Assembly: GCA_000231825.2 (NCBI GenBank)
Contig: JH720293.1
Location: 558,001 to 622,000 of the forward strand
DNA: 64,000 bases
Direction: 5' to 3'
Source of the DNA: Tetrahymena elliotti 4EA
Lineage: Eukaryota > Ciliophora > Oligohymenophorea > Hymenostomatida > Tetrahymenidae
Positions 24,492 through 35,626 of the stretch are shown here, one piece after another. The translations under genes were made by a program, and so were the position numbers. Numbering within the stretch: position 1 is the first letter of the stretch; every line of letters begins with the position of its first letter. The notes beneath the pieces were generated by a model. The model had not been told where the DNA came from and searched no databases. It saw only the letters and a list, made by a program, of their open reading frames with translations.

Positions 24492-27400
24492 ATGATTATC
24501 TTAAGTGCTATAAAGAGTATAGATATATTTGGTAGGCCTATATGTCTAAACTATAAATCTCGAGATTACTTTAGGTCATACTTAGGAGGCTTTACTACTG
24601 TTGCCCTTCTCACATTTTTAATCATTTACTCTAGAAATGGTAAAATATATACTTCAAAAAATTAAATATTTAAAAGAACAAACATACAGCTTTATTTAAA
24701 CTTGTTATGTAAACAACTTTTCTATGTTTAGGTATTGAAAATATTTTATCAAGAGAAAATGTAAAATATAATTTAATCACTTCTAAATCTGACAATCCTG
24801 ATTAAATTCAACTCAATTTGAATAAATTCATGTTTGCAATTAGAATTCAACAAACGAATTTCCTGTCTAACCCTTTTCTTAATCTTACTGTTATTTAGAC
24901 GTAATTTATTTAGCTTTAAGTTTTATAAATGTATTTATTTATATTTTGAAAGTAATCAAACTCTTGACTCAAATGGAAAAAGTAATAGAACCTTGTAAAT
25001 AATTAGAATGGTGCCATGTACTGTAGATCATTGGAAATATTTTCTGGATTCTGAAGATGGCGATTTTTAGACCACTCTGAATAGATATAGTATTAATGAT
25101 GCTTTGTGCCCTTCGTAAATAATTAAAATTATAAATTATTTAAATTGGAACATTACTTTCCAACTCCAAAAAAACTCCCACTATTAAATAAAAAATTAAA
25201 TTTATTAGTAAATTGTTTAGGAAAAATATATTTTACATAAATAAAATAAATACTAAACTTACATTGATTTTATGTCACAAAATTATACTAAGCTGAACTA
25301 ATTTTAGTTTGATCTAATTGTAAAGCTGCGTTTTGATTAATATTTTTTTGATTCCATCATAAAGAAAGTTATTTAGTTCTAGCAAGTTTATAAAACTTTT
25401 TCAAAAAATACTATTTTTAGTAAATTTTAGAAATAAAATTGTTATAAAAATTAAATTGTGTAACATTTAATTTTTTTAAAAAGTATTGAAGATAGCTAAC
25501 TTATGAGTATTTAAGGGACTTTTTATAACTCAAACTTTAATTATGTCAAAATTGCTTTCTCTAATTGCATTAACAATTCAACAAACTGCAAAACAGAATA
25601 AGAATTGTAATAATAAATCAATTCAACAGGCTAAATAAGAGCTTAGATTTTTTTCCCTTCAGTTACAATCAATCCTAGTTAGTAACAGTATTATAAAAAA
25701 TCAATTGATGATAATTATTAATTTACATTCATACCAAACTCTAATGTAGTGACCTCTGATATTTTCGTTTAAGTAAATAATTGTTAGCTGATAATTATTT
25801 TTTTTAAATATTATTTTTAATCTTAAGTAAAACATAGTTTAGACTGATGATTCTTTAATTATATCTACGAATAACAACATTAAAGAAGATATTTTCACAT
25901 ACATAGAGAATAGGTTTAATACATAATACTAATCTGGAAAAAAAAATGGAAATTAGGCTGTTTTCTTTTTAAGAAGAAGTTAAATTACATATAAATATGA
26001 AAGATCTTTTAAAAGTATTCAATCTTTCCTTTCAGAATTGGGAGGCATTGCTTAAGTTTTTATCTCAAGTTTGGGCATATTTTTTTTTATGTTCTATGGT
26101 ATTCTTTTTAAGGTTTAACTAATAAACGAGCTGTATGATATTGATTTAAAAAGTAAAAAATATATTAAAAGTGATTAATTATTACCATCAAAAGATACAG
26201 ACTAATAAAATTAAACATAAGAGAATAACAAGCAGCAGATAAATAATAATTTTGGCAACAAAGAAAATATACCCCTTCATAAAAAATAACCAATAAATGT
26301 ATTTAGCTTTGAGAACACAGATGAAATTATCGAGCAAAAAAAAGTTAATCAAAATGATGCCAATTAGAGTTAATCACCTCATATTATACAATCAAGTAAA
26401 AACTAAAATAAGAAAAGCCATAATTAGCAGCTTTAAAATGAAGAAACTTTAGAACAACAGCTTTTTAGCCCTTGTAAAAAAAATGGTGAAGTTCAAGAAA
26501 AGATAAATTTACTGTGGATTAAATTTAACAATATGATTAATTAATACCAAAAAGTCAAATTGTCTTTTAAGCTTTTTCTTCATATGCTCACTTGTAAAAA
26601 ATATTTTAAAGATAAGCTTTTCCCTTTGCTAAAAAAATCTCTTGTACATATAAATGAGGATCTTGATATTTCCACTATATTATATAAGCTTTAAGAAATA
26701 GAAAAATTGAAAACCGTTTTATTAGATGAAAATTAAAGAAATCTATTCTCTTTTTTCCCTAAGCCTTTAATTAGATTAAATGAACCTTTATAGAGAAAGT
26801 AATCTTATCATGGATCTCCTAAATTATTTCTAAATTAGTGGAAATCCAAAATTTATGAAGATATAAAATTAACCTAAAAAACTAATGAGAGTCCTGCCAA
26901 TAAAAACAGAAAGAAGTCAATGCCAAAAAAAGAAGAAACTCAATAATAACATTTATTTTCTGCTCAAAAAAATTTTACATAACTAGATAGCTTTAGAGCT
27001 TTATACTAAGCCTATTTACATATTATACAAGCAAAAGAAATTGCACCTACTATTTTTAAGTATTTTTGCTTTATTAAATTTATTCATTTAACTAACTATG
27101 GAATTTAATTGTTTATTTGAACTATCATTGATAAGAATTTTATTTTATTTGAAAAAGGACAAATGAAAGGCTAATTAATTCTTTAGGTAAAGAACTGCTG
27201 GAGATTTTTAAAATTTAAAATGAAGAAAATCATATAAAAATACCTTATACTTAAAAATATCCCTCTAAATTATCAACTGCAGGAAATATTTAAAGAAAAT
27301 TATTTAGAAATTTATCCTCTGGAGTGACTGATTCTATTTCTGTGATTGAAGATGATGAATTCTAGGAATAAAAATAAACAAAAACAATTGATAATAATCA

Positions 27401-27641
27401 TTTAAATAATGAAAATAAATTTTCAGATTAATTTAATGTGACAAATATAAACAATTTCACAAACCACTTTTACTTTGATCAAAATAATAAAACAGAGATA
27501 GTTTATTCAAATTAAGATACCAAATAGGATATTAATTCTAACTAATACCCTAAAAATAAGAATAGAATGATTTTCAAGCTTTAAGATATGTATTCATTCA
27601 AAAATAAAATAAATAGTAAAAACATAAAACAATAAAACTGA
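24492..27641 (+). CDS. Large ciliate-type two-helix membrane protein
   Basis: Five exons give about 959 aa: 24492-24639, 24732-24900, 24953-25747, 25776-27059 and 27158-27641 (TGA). The N-terminus reads SAIKSIDIFGRPICLNYKSRDYFRSYLGG, then a membrane helix near residues 36-47. A long lumenal or extracellular part with several Asn-linked sites follows (YNSNFNYVKIAFSNC region, QNIVQTDDSL). A conserved LSELGGIAQVFISSLG leads into a second helix near 455-490. The tail of about 470 residues is Lys/Gln/Asn-rich and cytosolic. This architecture matches an uncharacterised membrane-protein family I associate with Tetrahymena and Paramecium; no function is known. The 28-nt intron at 25748-25775 removes an in-frame TGA and is the only nearby acceptor that keeps the downstream frame. 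Confidence 0.78.
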
Positions 27642-28954
27642 ATAAAATAATTACTTTTAATATTCTAAACCAGGAATCTTAACCTAAATAATGTAATATT
27701 TATTTGTGTATAGGTTTAATGGGTTATGTTTTTTAATATAATTTATAGAAAAATAATTATAATTTTTAAAGAATTTAATTTGAAATATTTAAAATTTAAA
27801 TTTTCTAATTATTCTTTTCAACTTTTCATTTTAACCTATTTAAAATTGTTTTGATAAAAATACATAATTTGCTTATCATCGGGCAGAAATTTCTAAATCC
27901 TTCCTTTCAATAACAAATACTCTATGAATTCGAATCCAACTAGTTTGAAGTTGGAGTATATACATTATAATACCCATTAATTCTCACAAATATCCAAAAA
28001 TTAGTGAATATTTTCACTTTTGATCCATAATTTTGAGAGTTACCAACAACTTGCAATTAAAAAGTATTTTAAAAATAAGGTAAAATTAAAAAATAAGAAA
28101 CTATCAAAATTAAAAGTAAAAATCCATTTAAAATGAATATATCAATGAGAAAAAAATCAGTCAAACACTTTTTATACAAAACTGAATGGAACATTTTTTC
28201 ATTCTAAAATGAATCAAATTAATAGGTATTCTATTATAGATAAATAATAAATTTAAGAAAATTAAAGGATAAAGAACTATTAATAATTAATTGATTTATC
28301 GATTGTTTAAATAAATTTAAAATTAAGGCTCTAATTTAATTTTACAAAAAGATGCTATGGACAAAAGAATTGCTTTTATTTAATTTTTTACTCATTTATG
28401 AGAATTTACATACCCTATTACTTCAATAAGGATAGCAGACCAAGATATATTGAGCTAAGCCTAAATTCGAAATTTTAATTTCAAATAAGATAAAAAATAT
28501 TGTGGTAGAAATATTTATTTAAAAAATTAGGAAATACATTAGTTAAGAAAACATAAAATGTTATTTGTATTATTAGCCTTTTAAATTTATTAATTTCCAT
28601 TAGAATTAATTTCTAACAAAATTGAAGTCAAGTTAAAATAATCAAACAAATGTAAATATAATTTTTTTATTTTTAGTTCAAATTTTTCAAATTCAAATTT
28701 CAATAGCAATTATTTGAGTTGGATTGAGAAATAGAAATCTTAAAATATTTATTTTTTTAGTATTATCTTTGAAAAAAGTTTAAACAAAGTTAAATAATTT
28801 TGTTTTTATTGTTTTAATCAATTAATAATTTAAATATTAAAGAAAGAAAATTTAGTTATTTTTTGATTTGTTTTGATGAATTGTATAAAATGTATTTGTT
28901 TTTAAGGAACTGATTTTATGAATTAAATGTAAAAACTCAAGTTCATTTTTATTA
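27642..28954. other. Convergent intergenic region
   Basis: About 1.3 kb between the 3' ends of a plus-strand and a minus-strand gene. It is AT-rich with no convincing coding frame. A GAATTCGAATCC string near 27928 was checked as a possible tRNA T-loop, but no tRNA fold surrounds it. Confidence 0.55.
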
Positions 28955-30232
28955 TCATTATAATAATTTTTAATATTATTTTATTATTTCTTAATATGAT
29001 TATTATTTATTAAAATAGTCTTAATAAAAAGTTAAGTATTCTAGCATATCGCTTTTTAGTTTTTAATAATACTCCTTCATCTTTTTAACATCCTCGCCTC
29101 TTTAAGGTTCCAACTTTTCTCTCTCTTCTATTCGTTATTGAAGTTCTTAAGAGTAGCTTTTAAGTTGTTCCATTTTATTATAATCAGTGAGATAATAGTT
29201 ATCAAAAGCCTACTCTAATTTTTGCTAAGCCTCTCTTAAAGCCTAATCTTATTTTACTATGGCTTCCTTTTCTTTATCTTCTTGCTCTTTTTTTATTAGA
29301 TTCTTTTGATTAACACATCTTTTGCCTTGCATTTCCCTTTAATCCAAAATCAAAGTTTCTGCTACTTACAAGAGGAGATCATATAATTCTTTGTAATTAT
29401 CAGTTTTCAATTAAAAATCATATTTGATTACATTTTCTTTTTTGTATTTGTTAATATCTTAATCGTAATCCAATTCTCTTGAAATATCAAATGCTAATTA
29501 AAATGTGCAAAGTATATATTGTTAAACAATTTGAGTTTCCAAGTAAATACTTTCTTTACACAATTACAATAAGCCATTCTCAAATTTTGAGCTACAACTT
29601 TAAAAATCCTTTTCATTTGATATTTAAATAACAAAGTTTTTTAGGAAAGCTAAGATCTCAAGTCTTTTATTTGTTCTATTAAATATCTGTTATCTAACTA
29701 AGTATCTAATTTCACTAGTTAAATTAATCCCTATACTTGAAGCATCATCAAACCTCATCAATCCAGGAAAGATTAAAAAGCTGTATATTTAAGTTTTTTT
29801 TTATTTAATAACCTATTAGAAGTTATACGATCCTACATACAATTCATCCTTAAAAAACCTAATAACTTGATTGAAAAGTGATTGATAGACTTCTTTTTAA
29901 CTTTCCTTCTCCAATTATTTAACTTAAATGAGTTCCCAATCATAACAGTTAATGGTATGAATAATTGATTTATTTTATTTCACATCTATTTTTTGAAATA
30001 AATCTCCATATTTATTCGATTGTGATTGCGAAGATTTTTACAACTTTTCTAGACTCTTTTTTAATAAGTGAAAATAAGTATCTAATTTTTAACTTGGATA
30101 AGCCTCATTTCTTTTGTACTCAATTTCTATTGAATAATTCCCATGTTGTCTCATGTATACATCGAGAAGTTCGTGCATTTTTAATATTAGTTACTCTCGC
30201 ACACCCTAACCTGAAACCTAATAATAATCCAT
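28955..30232 (-). CDS. Uncharacterised protein with C-terminal coiled coil (intact member of duplicated pair)
   Basis: A single exon of 425 aa on the minus strand, from ATG at 30232 to TGA at 28955. No known family is recognised. Residues 1-290 look globular (for example IYSFLIFPGLMRFDD and LYVGSYNF). About 310-425 is strongly charged and heptad-like, rich in Glu, Lys and Gln, suggesting a coiled coil. There is no signal peptide or membrane helix. A second, frameshifted copy lies at 32278-33190, showing that the globular part is the conserved region and that this copy is the functional one. It is divergently arranged with the methyltransferase gene, 401 bp away. A second ATG in frame (30178) is an alternative start. 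Confidence 0.75.
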
Positions 30233-30633
30233 TTTTTGTTACCTTTTTAAAAATTTTTTGAATATTTTTTTATTTTTAATAACTTTTATAATTAATTTGC
30301 CTGAGTGAAGATATTTTTCAAAATAATTATCCTTGTAAATAGATAAATAATTTAATATATTCTAATTGCTGTCAAGCAATAATTTAAACATCAGAAAATT
30401 TATATAATTGGATGAGGACACATTTTTTATTGAAAAATTTAATTTTGTAAAATAAAATAGTATTTTTGTAAAGGAATGTTACAAAAATGTTTCTGAGAAA
30501 TAATCTTTTTAATTTCAAACAAATCAAGTGTTAGTGAATTTAGCTCCCCTAAGATTTACATTGAATTTCAAAGAACTTTCTTTGAAGAAAAAAAAAAATT
30601 TTATTAGTCTTTATATTTTTATAAGCAAGTTTA
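30233..30633. promoter_or_regulatory. Divergent promoter region
   Basis: This 401-bp spacer separates the start codons of the minus-strand coiled-coil gene and the plus-strand methyltransferase gene. It must contain both promoters. Its sequence is recognisably conserved in copy B (about 33191-33563), for instance TTCAAAATAATTAT and TATTCTAATTGCT. No specific factor site can be named. Confidence 0.5.
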
Positions 30634-31584
30634 ATGAAAAATAATTTGAAAGGACTAGTAGCTTATCTAGCCCCTCAAAAATATGAAATTAATCTTTAAA
30701 AAGAGCTTGAATACAAACAAATCAAAGTAGAAAAATAGCATGGAAGACTTTTTATTACAGAAAGCAAATAGGATCAGAATTAGAAAGTGTATTGGCAGTA
30801 AAATATATGGGAAGATTTATTTGAGTTGAAAGTAGATTCAATAAAATAGTGTGCTTAATAGTTAAGAAAGTAGTATAATTGGTGGTATCACTACTCTCCA
30901 ATTCTTTAATTAAGATGTAAATTGATTTAGGAACACCTTCCTCATATTAAAATTGATGATTTTAAATTTCCAATTTAAAGTAACATGAATCCTTTAGGAG
31001 GATTTACTCTTCTTGAAAAAAATTTAGCCCTTTGTAGTTCTTAAACTAGAAGTAGATTTGCTAATGGAGAGACTATCTTTTTAGAAGATAAAGTTAATCC
31101 TCCTAATAGAGCATATCTAAAACTTTGGGAAGTTTTTACTATTATAAATAAATATCCTTAAAAAAATGAGTTTGTAATTGAGTTAGGGTCTTCTCCTGGA
31201 GGTTGGACTTGGGTACTCCAGTAATTTGATACTAAAATTTTATCATGTGACAAATCTTTATTAGATCCTAAACTCTTAAAGTATGAAAAACTATAATTTA
31301 TTTAGTAAGATGCCTTCAAAATTCTTCCTGAAAATTATAAAGAAGAAGTAGATTGGCTATTGAGTGATTTAATCTGCTATCCCAAAAAGCTTCTCCAATA
31401 TGTGAAAATTTGGATAAGTAGTAATAAAGTTAAAAACGTAGTTTGTACTTTAAAATTCTAAGGAGATATTGATTTTGATATTATTGAAGAGTTTGCTTCA
31501 ATTCCTAATTCTTAAATTTTTCATCTCACGTACAATAAAAATGAATTGACTTTTGTTTGGTCAAAAGAGAGTTCATAAAAGTGA
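30634..31584 (+). CDS. RlmM/FtsJ-like RNA 2'-O-ribose methyltransferase
   Basis: A single exon of 316 aa. The C-terminal half is a Rossmann-fold SAM-dependent methyltransferase. Motif I reads ELGSSPGGWTWVL near 179-191, very like the PGGWTYQL of bacterial RlmM. The K-D-K-E tetrad of 2'-O-methyltransferases is all present: K163 in AYLKLWE, D245 in LLSDLICYP, K274 in CTLKFQGD and E304 in NELTFVW. The N-terminal 130 residues are lineage-specific, with a KIDDFKFPIQSNMNPLGG segment before the domain. It probably methylates a ribose in rRNA or another structured RNA; the target is inferred only by family. It is divergent from the coiled-coil gene. A broken copy is at 33564-33983. The resemblance to a bacterial enzyme could reflect transfer or simply an old eukaryotic branch. 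Confidence 0.82.
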
Positions 31585-31836
31585 AGCCCTATTTTAAGTT
31601 TAAGTAGAAAAAAAATGATTTCAATTCTCTTCAAAATTGCTTACTTATAAATAAAAATGTTTTTAGATATTTTGTCTTAATTTTAACATAAAAATAATTT
31701 AATATTGAAAAAGATAAACCAATAAAAGTTACCAAAAGTTGTAAAATTTTCATCTAAATTTATTTAAATTGTTTATAAATTAAAAATACATATATATTTA
31801 TTTTTTGTATTTTGAGTTCAATAATACCAATAAAGT

Positions 31837-31937
31837 TCAAATTTCAAATATATCATCATACTCATCATACTCGCCTCTATTAAGATAAGCTGTTTTTGTT
31901 TTTTGTAATAGGAAATCCAAGCACTAGTTTTCTCATC
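31837..31937 (-). pseudogene. 3' tip of the Hyccin-like gene (copy A remnant)
   Basis: Read on the minus strand, this fragment encodes QCLDFLLQKTKTAYL and ends EYDEYDDIFEI then TGA. The intact gene in copy B ends QCLDLLLQKT...TRDEYDDIYDI then TGA. The remnant lacks the last intron and the LADMCQAV segment. Upstream on the minus strand the frame meets two TGA codons, so no gene can be read. It marks the right edge of the duplicated block. Confidence 0.75.
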
Positions 31938-32277
31938 ATTCTTAAAATGAATTATTCTCTTAACCGTCAAACAATATTTAATTATTTTTTCTTATTAATT
32001 TACCATCATTCATAAAACTTAAATAAGATACTTACAAATTAAATAAAATTTTTATTTCAATTAAATTACAAACTGCTTTAAAGACAAGTTAAAAAGAAAA
32101 GTAAATAATAAGAGTTTTAATTAAAAAATGTAGAATAGTTGTGTCAATTTTTTGTTTTACTTTATGAAATTTAAAGATAAAAGTTAAATTTTTTGAAAAA
32201 AAAAAAAAGAGAGAAATAGAAATAATTTATCTTTTCTCTTTTATCTTTTCTAATATTATTGATTAGTTATTTCTCAC
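31938..32277. other. Spacer between duplication copies
   Basis: About 340 bp of AT-rich sequence with no recognised feature. The junction of the tandem duplication should lie here or just beyond. Confidence 0.5.
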
Positions 32278-33190
32278 TCATTTTTAAGTTAAGTCAGCCA
32301 ACATAAATTCTTACAATTCAAGTAGGCAAATATAGAGTTATTATTATTCTTATTAATTATTAAATTGAAATAAATATTTGATTGTATTTTCTTCTACACA
32401 TTTATCAATACCCTCATAATATTGTAATATTTTCTAAGTATCATAAGTAAATATGAATTCACAATATATTACTTATTTTTCCAGAGAAATGTTCAAGTAA
32501 ATACATTCTTTACATAATTACTATAATTAGTTATCAAATGATTTGCTAATTGTTTCAAATTTAGGGGCATTTGATATTTAAACAACAAAGTTTTTAAGGA
32601 GCGAATCCTTCTCAAGTTTTTTATTTTGTGTATTAAATAGCTGTTATCTAACTAACTTTTGAATGTCATCAGTTACATTATACCCTCCACTTGAAATATC
32701 ATCAAACCTAATCAATCCAGGAAATATTAAAAAGCTGTAATTTTAAGTGTCTATTTATTTGACAAGCCATTCGAAGTTATATGATCCTATATACAATTCA
32801 TCATTAAAAAAGCTAATAACTTGATTTAAGAGTGATTGGTAGATTAGTTTTTAGCTATCCATACCTATTTTCACTTAATAGAGTTCCCATCCATCAGATT
32901 TAATGGTATGGATAATTGAATTTTCTTAATTTAAATCTCTTTAAATAAATTTCCATATTTATTATTTTATTAAGATTACTCTAACTATTTGAAGCTCCTT
33001 TTTAACATCATAAAATCCACATCTAATGTTGGATTAAGAAAATTTCTTTTGTACTCTATTTAGATTTCAAAATTTTAAATTTATTTTATGTAAACTTTTA
33101 CAAGGGGTATTTCAAATATTAGTTCTTCACTCTGTTGATTTATATTCTCATTTTAGTAGGGAGCTTATTAACTCATATATTGATACCTTA
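32278..33190 (-). pseudogene. Decayed copy of the 425-aa coiled-coil gene
   Basis: The minus strand is clearly homologous to the gene at 28955-30232. The segment from about 32930 down to TGA at 32278 is still open and aligned. It contains GSYNFEWL, YSFLIFPGLIRFDD and LLKNFVVQISN. Upstream, a net 4-base deletion near 32930 (relative to copy A) shifts the frame, and the original start codon region is not preserved. The C-terminal coiled coil is replaced by a short tail ending in ADLTQK. It could still express a short protein from an internal ATG, but loss of the start and coiled coil argues for a pseudogene. Confidence 0.7.
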
Positions 33191-33563
33191 TTAAAAATAT
33201 GTTTAGTATTTTTTTTATTTTTAATAACTTTTTATTATCAAAAATTAGAAGTTATTTTTTCAAAATAATTATTTTTGTAAATAGATGAATAATTTAAAAT
33301 ATTCTAATTGCTAAGATGAAATATTTAGAACATCGGAATTGGATGAGCGCAAATTTTCGATTTGAAAAATACAATTTTGTAAAATAAAATAAAAATATTT
33401 TTTAAAGGAATAATACAGAAATGTTTATGAGAAATAATCTTTTTTAGTGCAAGCATATTGAATGTTGGTGAATTAAGCTCTCCTAAATATATTTTGAATT
33501 ACAAAGAAATTTTTTGAAAAAAAAAATTTTATTAGCCTTTATAGATATATATAAGCAAGTTTA
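33191..33563. other. Relic divergent promoter (copy B)
   Basis: Homologous to the intact divergent spacer at 30233-30633. It lies between two pseudogenes, so it is probably no longer under selection as a promoter pair. Confidence 0.5.
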
Positions 33564-33983
33564 ATCACAAATAATTTAAAAAAAGGATCAGTAGCTTATC
33601 TAGCCCCTCAAAACTCTGAAATTAATCTTTAAAAAGAGCTTTAATACAAATAAATAAAGGTAAAAATAGCACAAAAGACTTTTTAAAGTAGAAAGCAAAC
33701 AATTGAGTAAGATTCTCCCAAGTTATTCCTGAAAATTAAAAAGAAGAAGTAGATTGGCTATTGAGTGATCTAATTTGCTATCTCAAAAAGTTACTCCAAT
33801 ATGTTAAATTTTGGATAAGCAGTAATAAAATAAAAAACATAGTTTGTACTTTAAAAATTCTAAGGAGATATGATTTTGATATTATTGAAGGGTTTGCTTC
33901 AATTACTAACTCTTAAATTTTTCATCTCACATACAATAAAAATGAATTGATTTTTGTTTGGTCAAAAGAGAGTTCATAAAAAT
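33564..33983 (+). pseudogene. Broken copy of the RlmM/FtsJ-like methyltransferase
   Basis: Aligns with the gene at 30634-31584. The start codon has become ATC. About 530 bp, including motif I and the first catalytic lysine, are deleted between about 33705 and 33712. One-base indels near 33865 shift the frame, and the TGA stop is lost. The right part still reads EEVDWLLSDLICYL. It cannot encode a working enzyme. Confidence 0.85.
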
Positions 33984-34183
33984 AAAACCCTATTTTAACC
34001 TTAAATATCGAAACAAATTATTTCAATATCTTTCAAATTTTTTTAACTCATCAAATAAAAAACGTATTTTGATATTTTATCTTAATTTTTACAGAAAAAT
34101 AAATAGAAAATTTAAAAAGTAAGTTTTTTAACACAAATTTTATATTTATTTTTTATGTTTTGAGTTAAATATGCCAATAAAGC

Positions 34184-35626
34184 TCAAATGTCATATATGT
34201 CATCATACTCATCTCTAGTAAGCTCAATAACTGCTTAGCACATATCTGCTAACTATTTTTTTCCAAGTTTAATTTATTTAGAAATTTAACATTAATTTAA
34301 TTTTTACTTTGAATTAAGATTCGTTGCTTGTTTTTTGTAAAAGGAGATCCAAGCACTAGTTAGCTTGTTTGCTTAAATTTTTATGACTGATAAGTATATT
34401 GTAAATTGAGAAAATGATGTCCTATTAAATATTTTTTTTTAATTTCTTAAATTTTAAAGAATAAGTAAACTTACTTATATGGCAGGAGGTGTAACTCTAA
34501 CAATAAATATTTGTGCTTAAATTATCTTAAAGCTTTAAATTTATATATCCTATTTTAAATCAACCACATTGAGAGGTACTCCAGTGATGCTAATTTATAA
34601 TTATAAATTAAGATAAGTTATTTATTCTATTTGAACATATCTTACACAAAAATCATTCTTAAGTAAGTAGGTATAACATATGAGAAGTAATAGTTTAAAT
34701 CTTAGCAGAATATTCTTATTAACACTTCACACTTTTTAGTTGAAAAGAATATAATTATTTAATATTTAATAACTAATACCAAAAATTACTAAAATTAAAT
34801 GTTGTTGAGGATTAATAGCTGTAATTTCATTATATTATATTTCTTTCAATTATTACTGTTATTCACTTGTTTCCTATAATGTCTTCTAATATTTTTCCTT
34901 TATTTTTCATGTTTTTTTATCAAATATTTTTATTTTATTAAATGAAATTTACATGAAAAGAAGTTAATTCTTTAAATGAATTTAAATCTTGAGACTGATT
35001 TAATTTTTTGGCATTTTCAATCTCAAAATTGTAAATCTTTATTAGTAAGCCTGCAACTACTGATTAATTTTAAATTTTTATAAGACTTATGGAAAGAAAA
35101 ATAAATCTATTTTACAATTGATATCTATTTTAGAACCTTCTTAATTCTTTTCCTTAATGCTAAATTCTTCATAGTATTTTATGATATAAATAGACATTAG
35201 CACAGGAATCAAACTCTTTACAAATAACTACATGTACACTCTTTTTTTGTTATCATAAGCAATCAATATTAAATCAAAAGTAAAGCTAATCCATGTATGA
35301 TTCTAATTTAATTCAAATTAAACTACATTAATAGATGCATGCAAAATATTTTTACCTAAAGGATAAATTAGCTTTAAAAAATGTTAAAAAGAAGCGATGA
35401 TATATTTTCATCTTTAAATGCTTCTTCAGTCTAATCTATGTTTTGCTATTTGTTTATTGTTTAGTAAATTTTTTTTATCTTATTTCTACTGAGGTATATT
35501 TACCTTCATTGACTTGAAGAAGTTAGATGATTTTTTCTCTAATATTTCATCTAAATTTTACTAGGATTATTGCTATTAAAAAGCTTTAACGAAATCAGTA
35601 ACAACCTATTTAACTGAAATACTCAT
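34184..35626 (-). CDS. Hyccin/FAM126-like protein
   Basis: Eight exons on the minus strand give 345 aa: 35504-35626, 35356-35445, 35116-35302, 34953-35059, 34790-34897, 34475-34714, 34308-34421 and 34184-34252 (TGA). All introns are 53-75 nt with consistent phases. Local similarity to the Hyccin domain is seen at three places. MQLFVKSLIPVLMSIYI corresponds to the LQFTLQFLPELIWCYL region. LVAGLLIKIYNFEIEN corresponds to EALLLGVYNLEIVD. LRFKLLLLICYTYLL corresponds to NRFEVLTFLLLCYNAAL. Hyccin is a scaffold subunit, with TTC7 and EFR3, of the plasma-membrane PI4-kinase III-alpha complex. The protein is predicted mainly helical without membrane segments. The Hyccin assignment rests on short matches and needs a profile search. 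Its 3' end is duplicated at 31837-31937. Confidence 0.6.

Larger units (their letters stand above)
29430..31937. repeat. Segmental duplication, copy A
   Basis: This block is similar base-for-base, with substitutions and indels, to about 32340-34375. Examples: AATCCAGGAAAGATTAAAAAG near 29759 versus 32716, CTTATCTAGCCCCTCAAAA at 30662 versus 33595, and CCAAGCACTAGTT near 31918 versus 34350. The offset is about 2.93-2.96 kb on the left and 2.40-2.43 kb on the right, because copy B lost about 530 bp. Copy A keeps the coiled-coil and methyltransferase genes intact and only the 3' tip of the Hyccin-like gene. Confidence 0.85.
32340..34375. repeat. Segmental duplication, copy B
   Basis: Partner of copy A at about 29430-31937. 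It contains frameshifted or deleted versions of the coiled-coil and methyltransferase genes, but joins directly to the complete Hyccin-like gene. Relative to copy A it has lost about 530 bp inside the methyltransferase. Confidence 0.85.

Noticed and set aside
25113..25252. Apparent intron (gtaaata...tattag) in the membrane-protein gene
   Set aside because: The sequence reads through in the correct frame and joins the conserved downstream segment without splicing.
27921..27945. Possible tRNA T-arm (GAATTCGAATCC)
   Set aside because: No D-arm, anticodon arm or acceptor stem can be paired around it on either strand.
30001..30261. Plus-strand 98-aa frame in the duplicated region
   Set aside because: Antisense of the coiled-coil gene, whose minus-strand frame is 425 codons and conserved in copy B.
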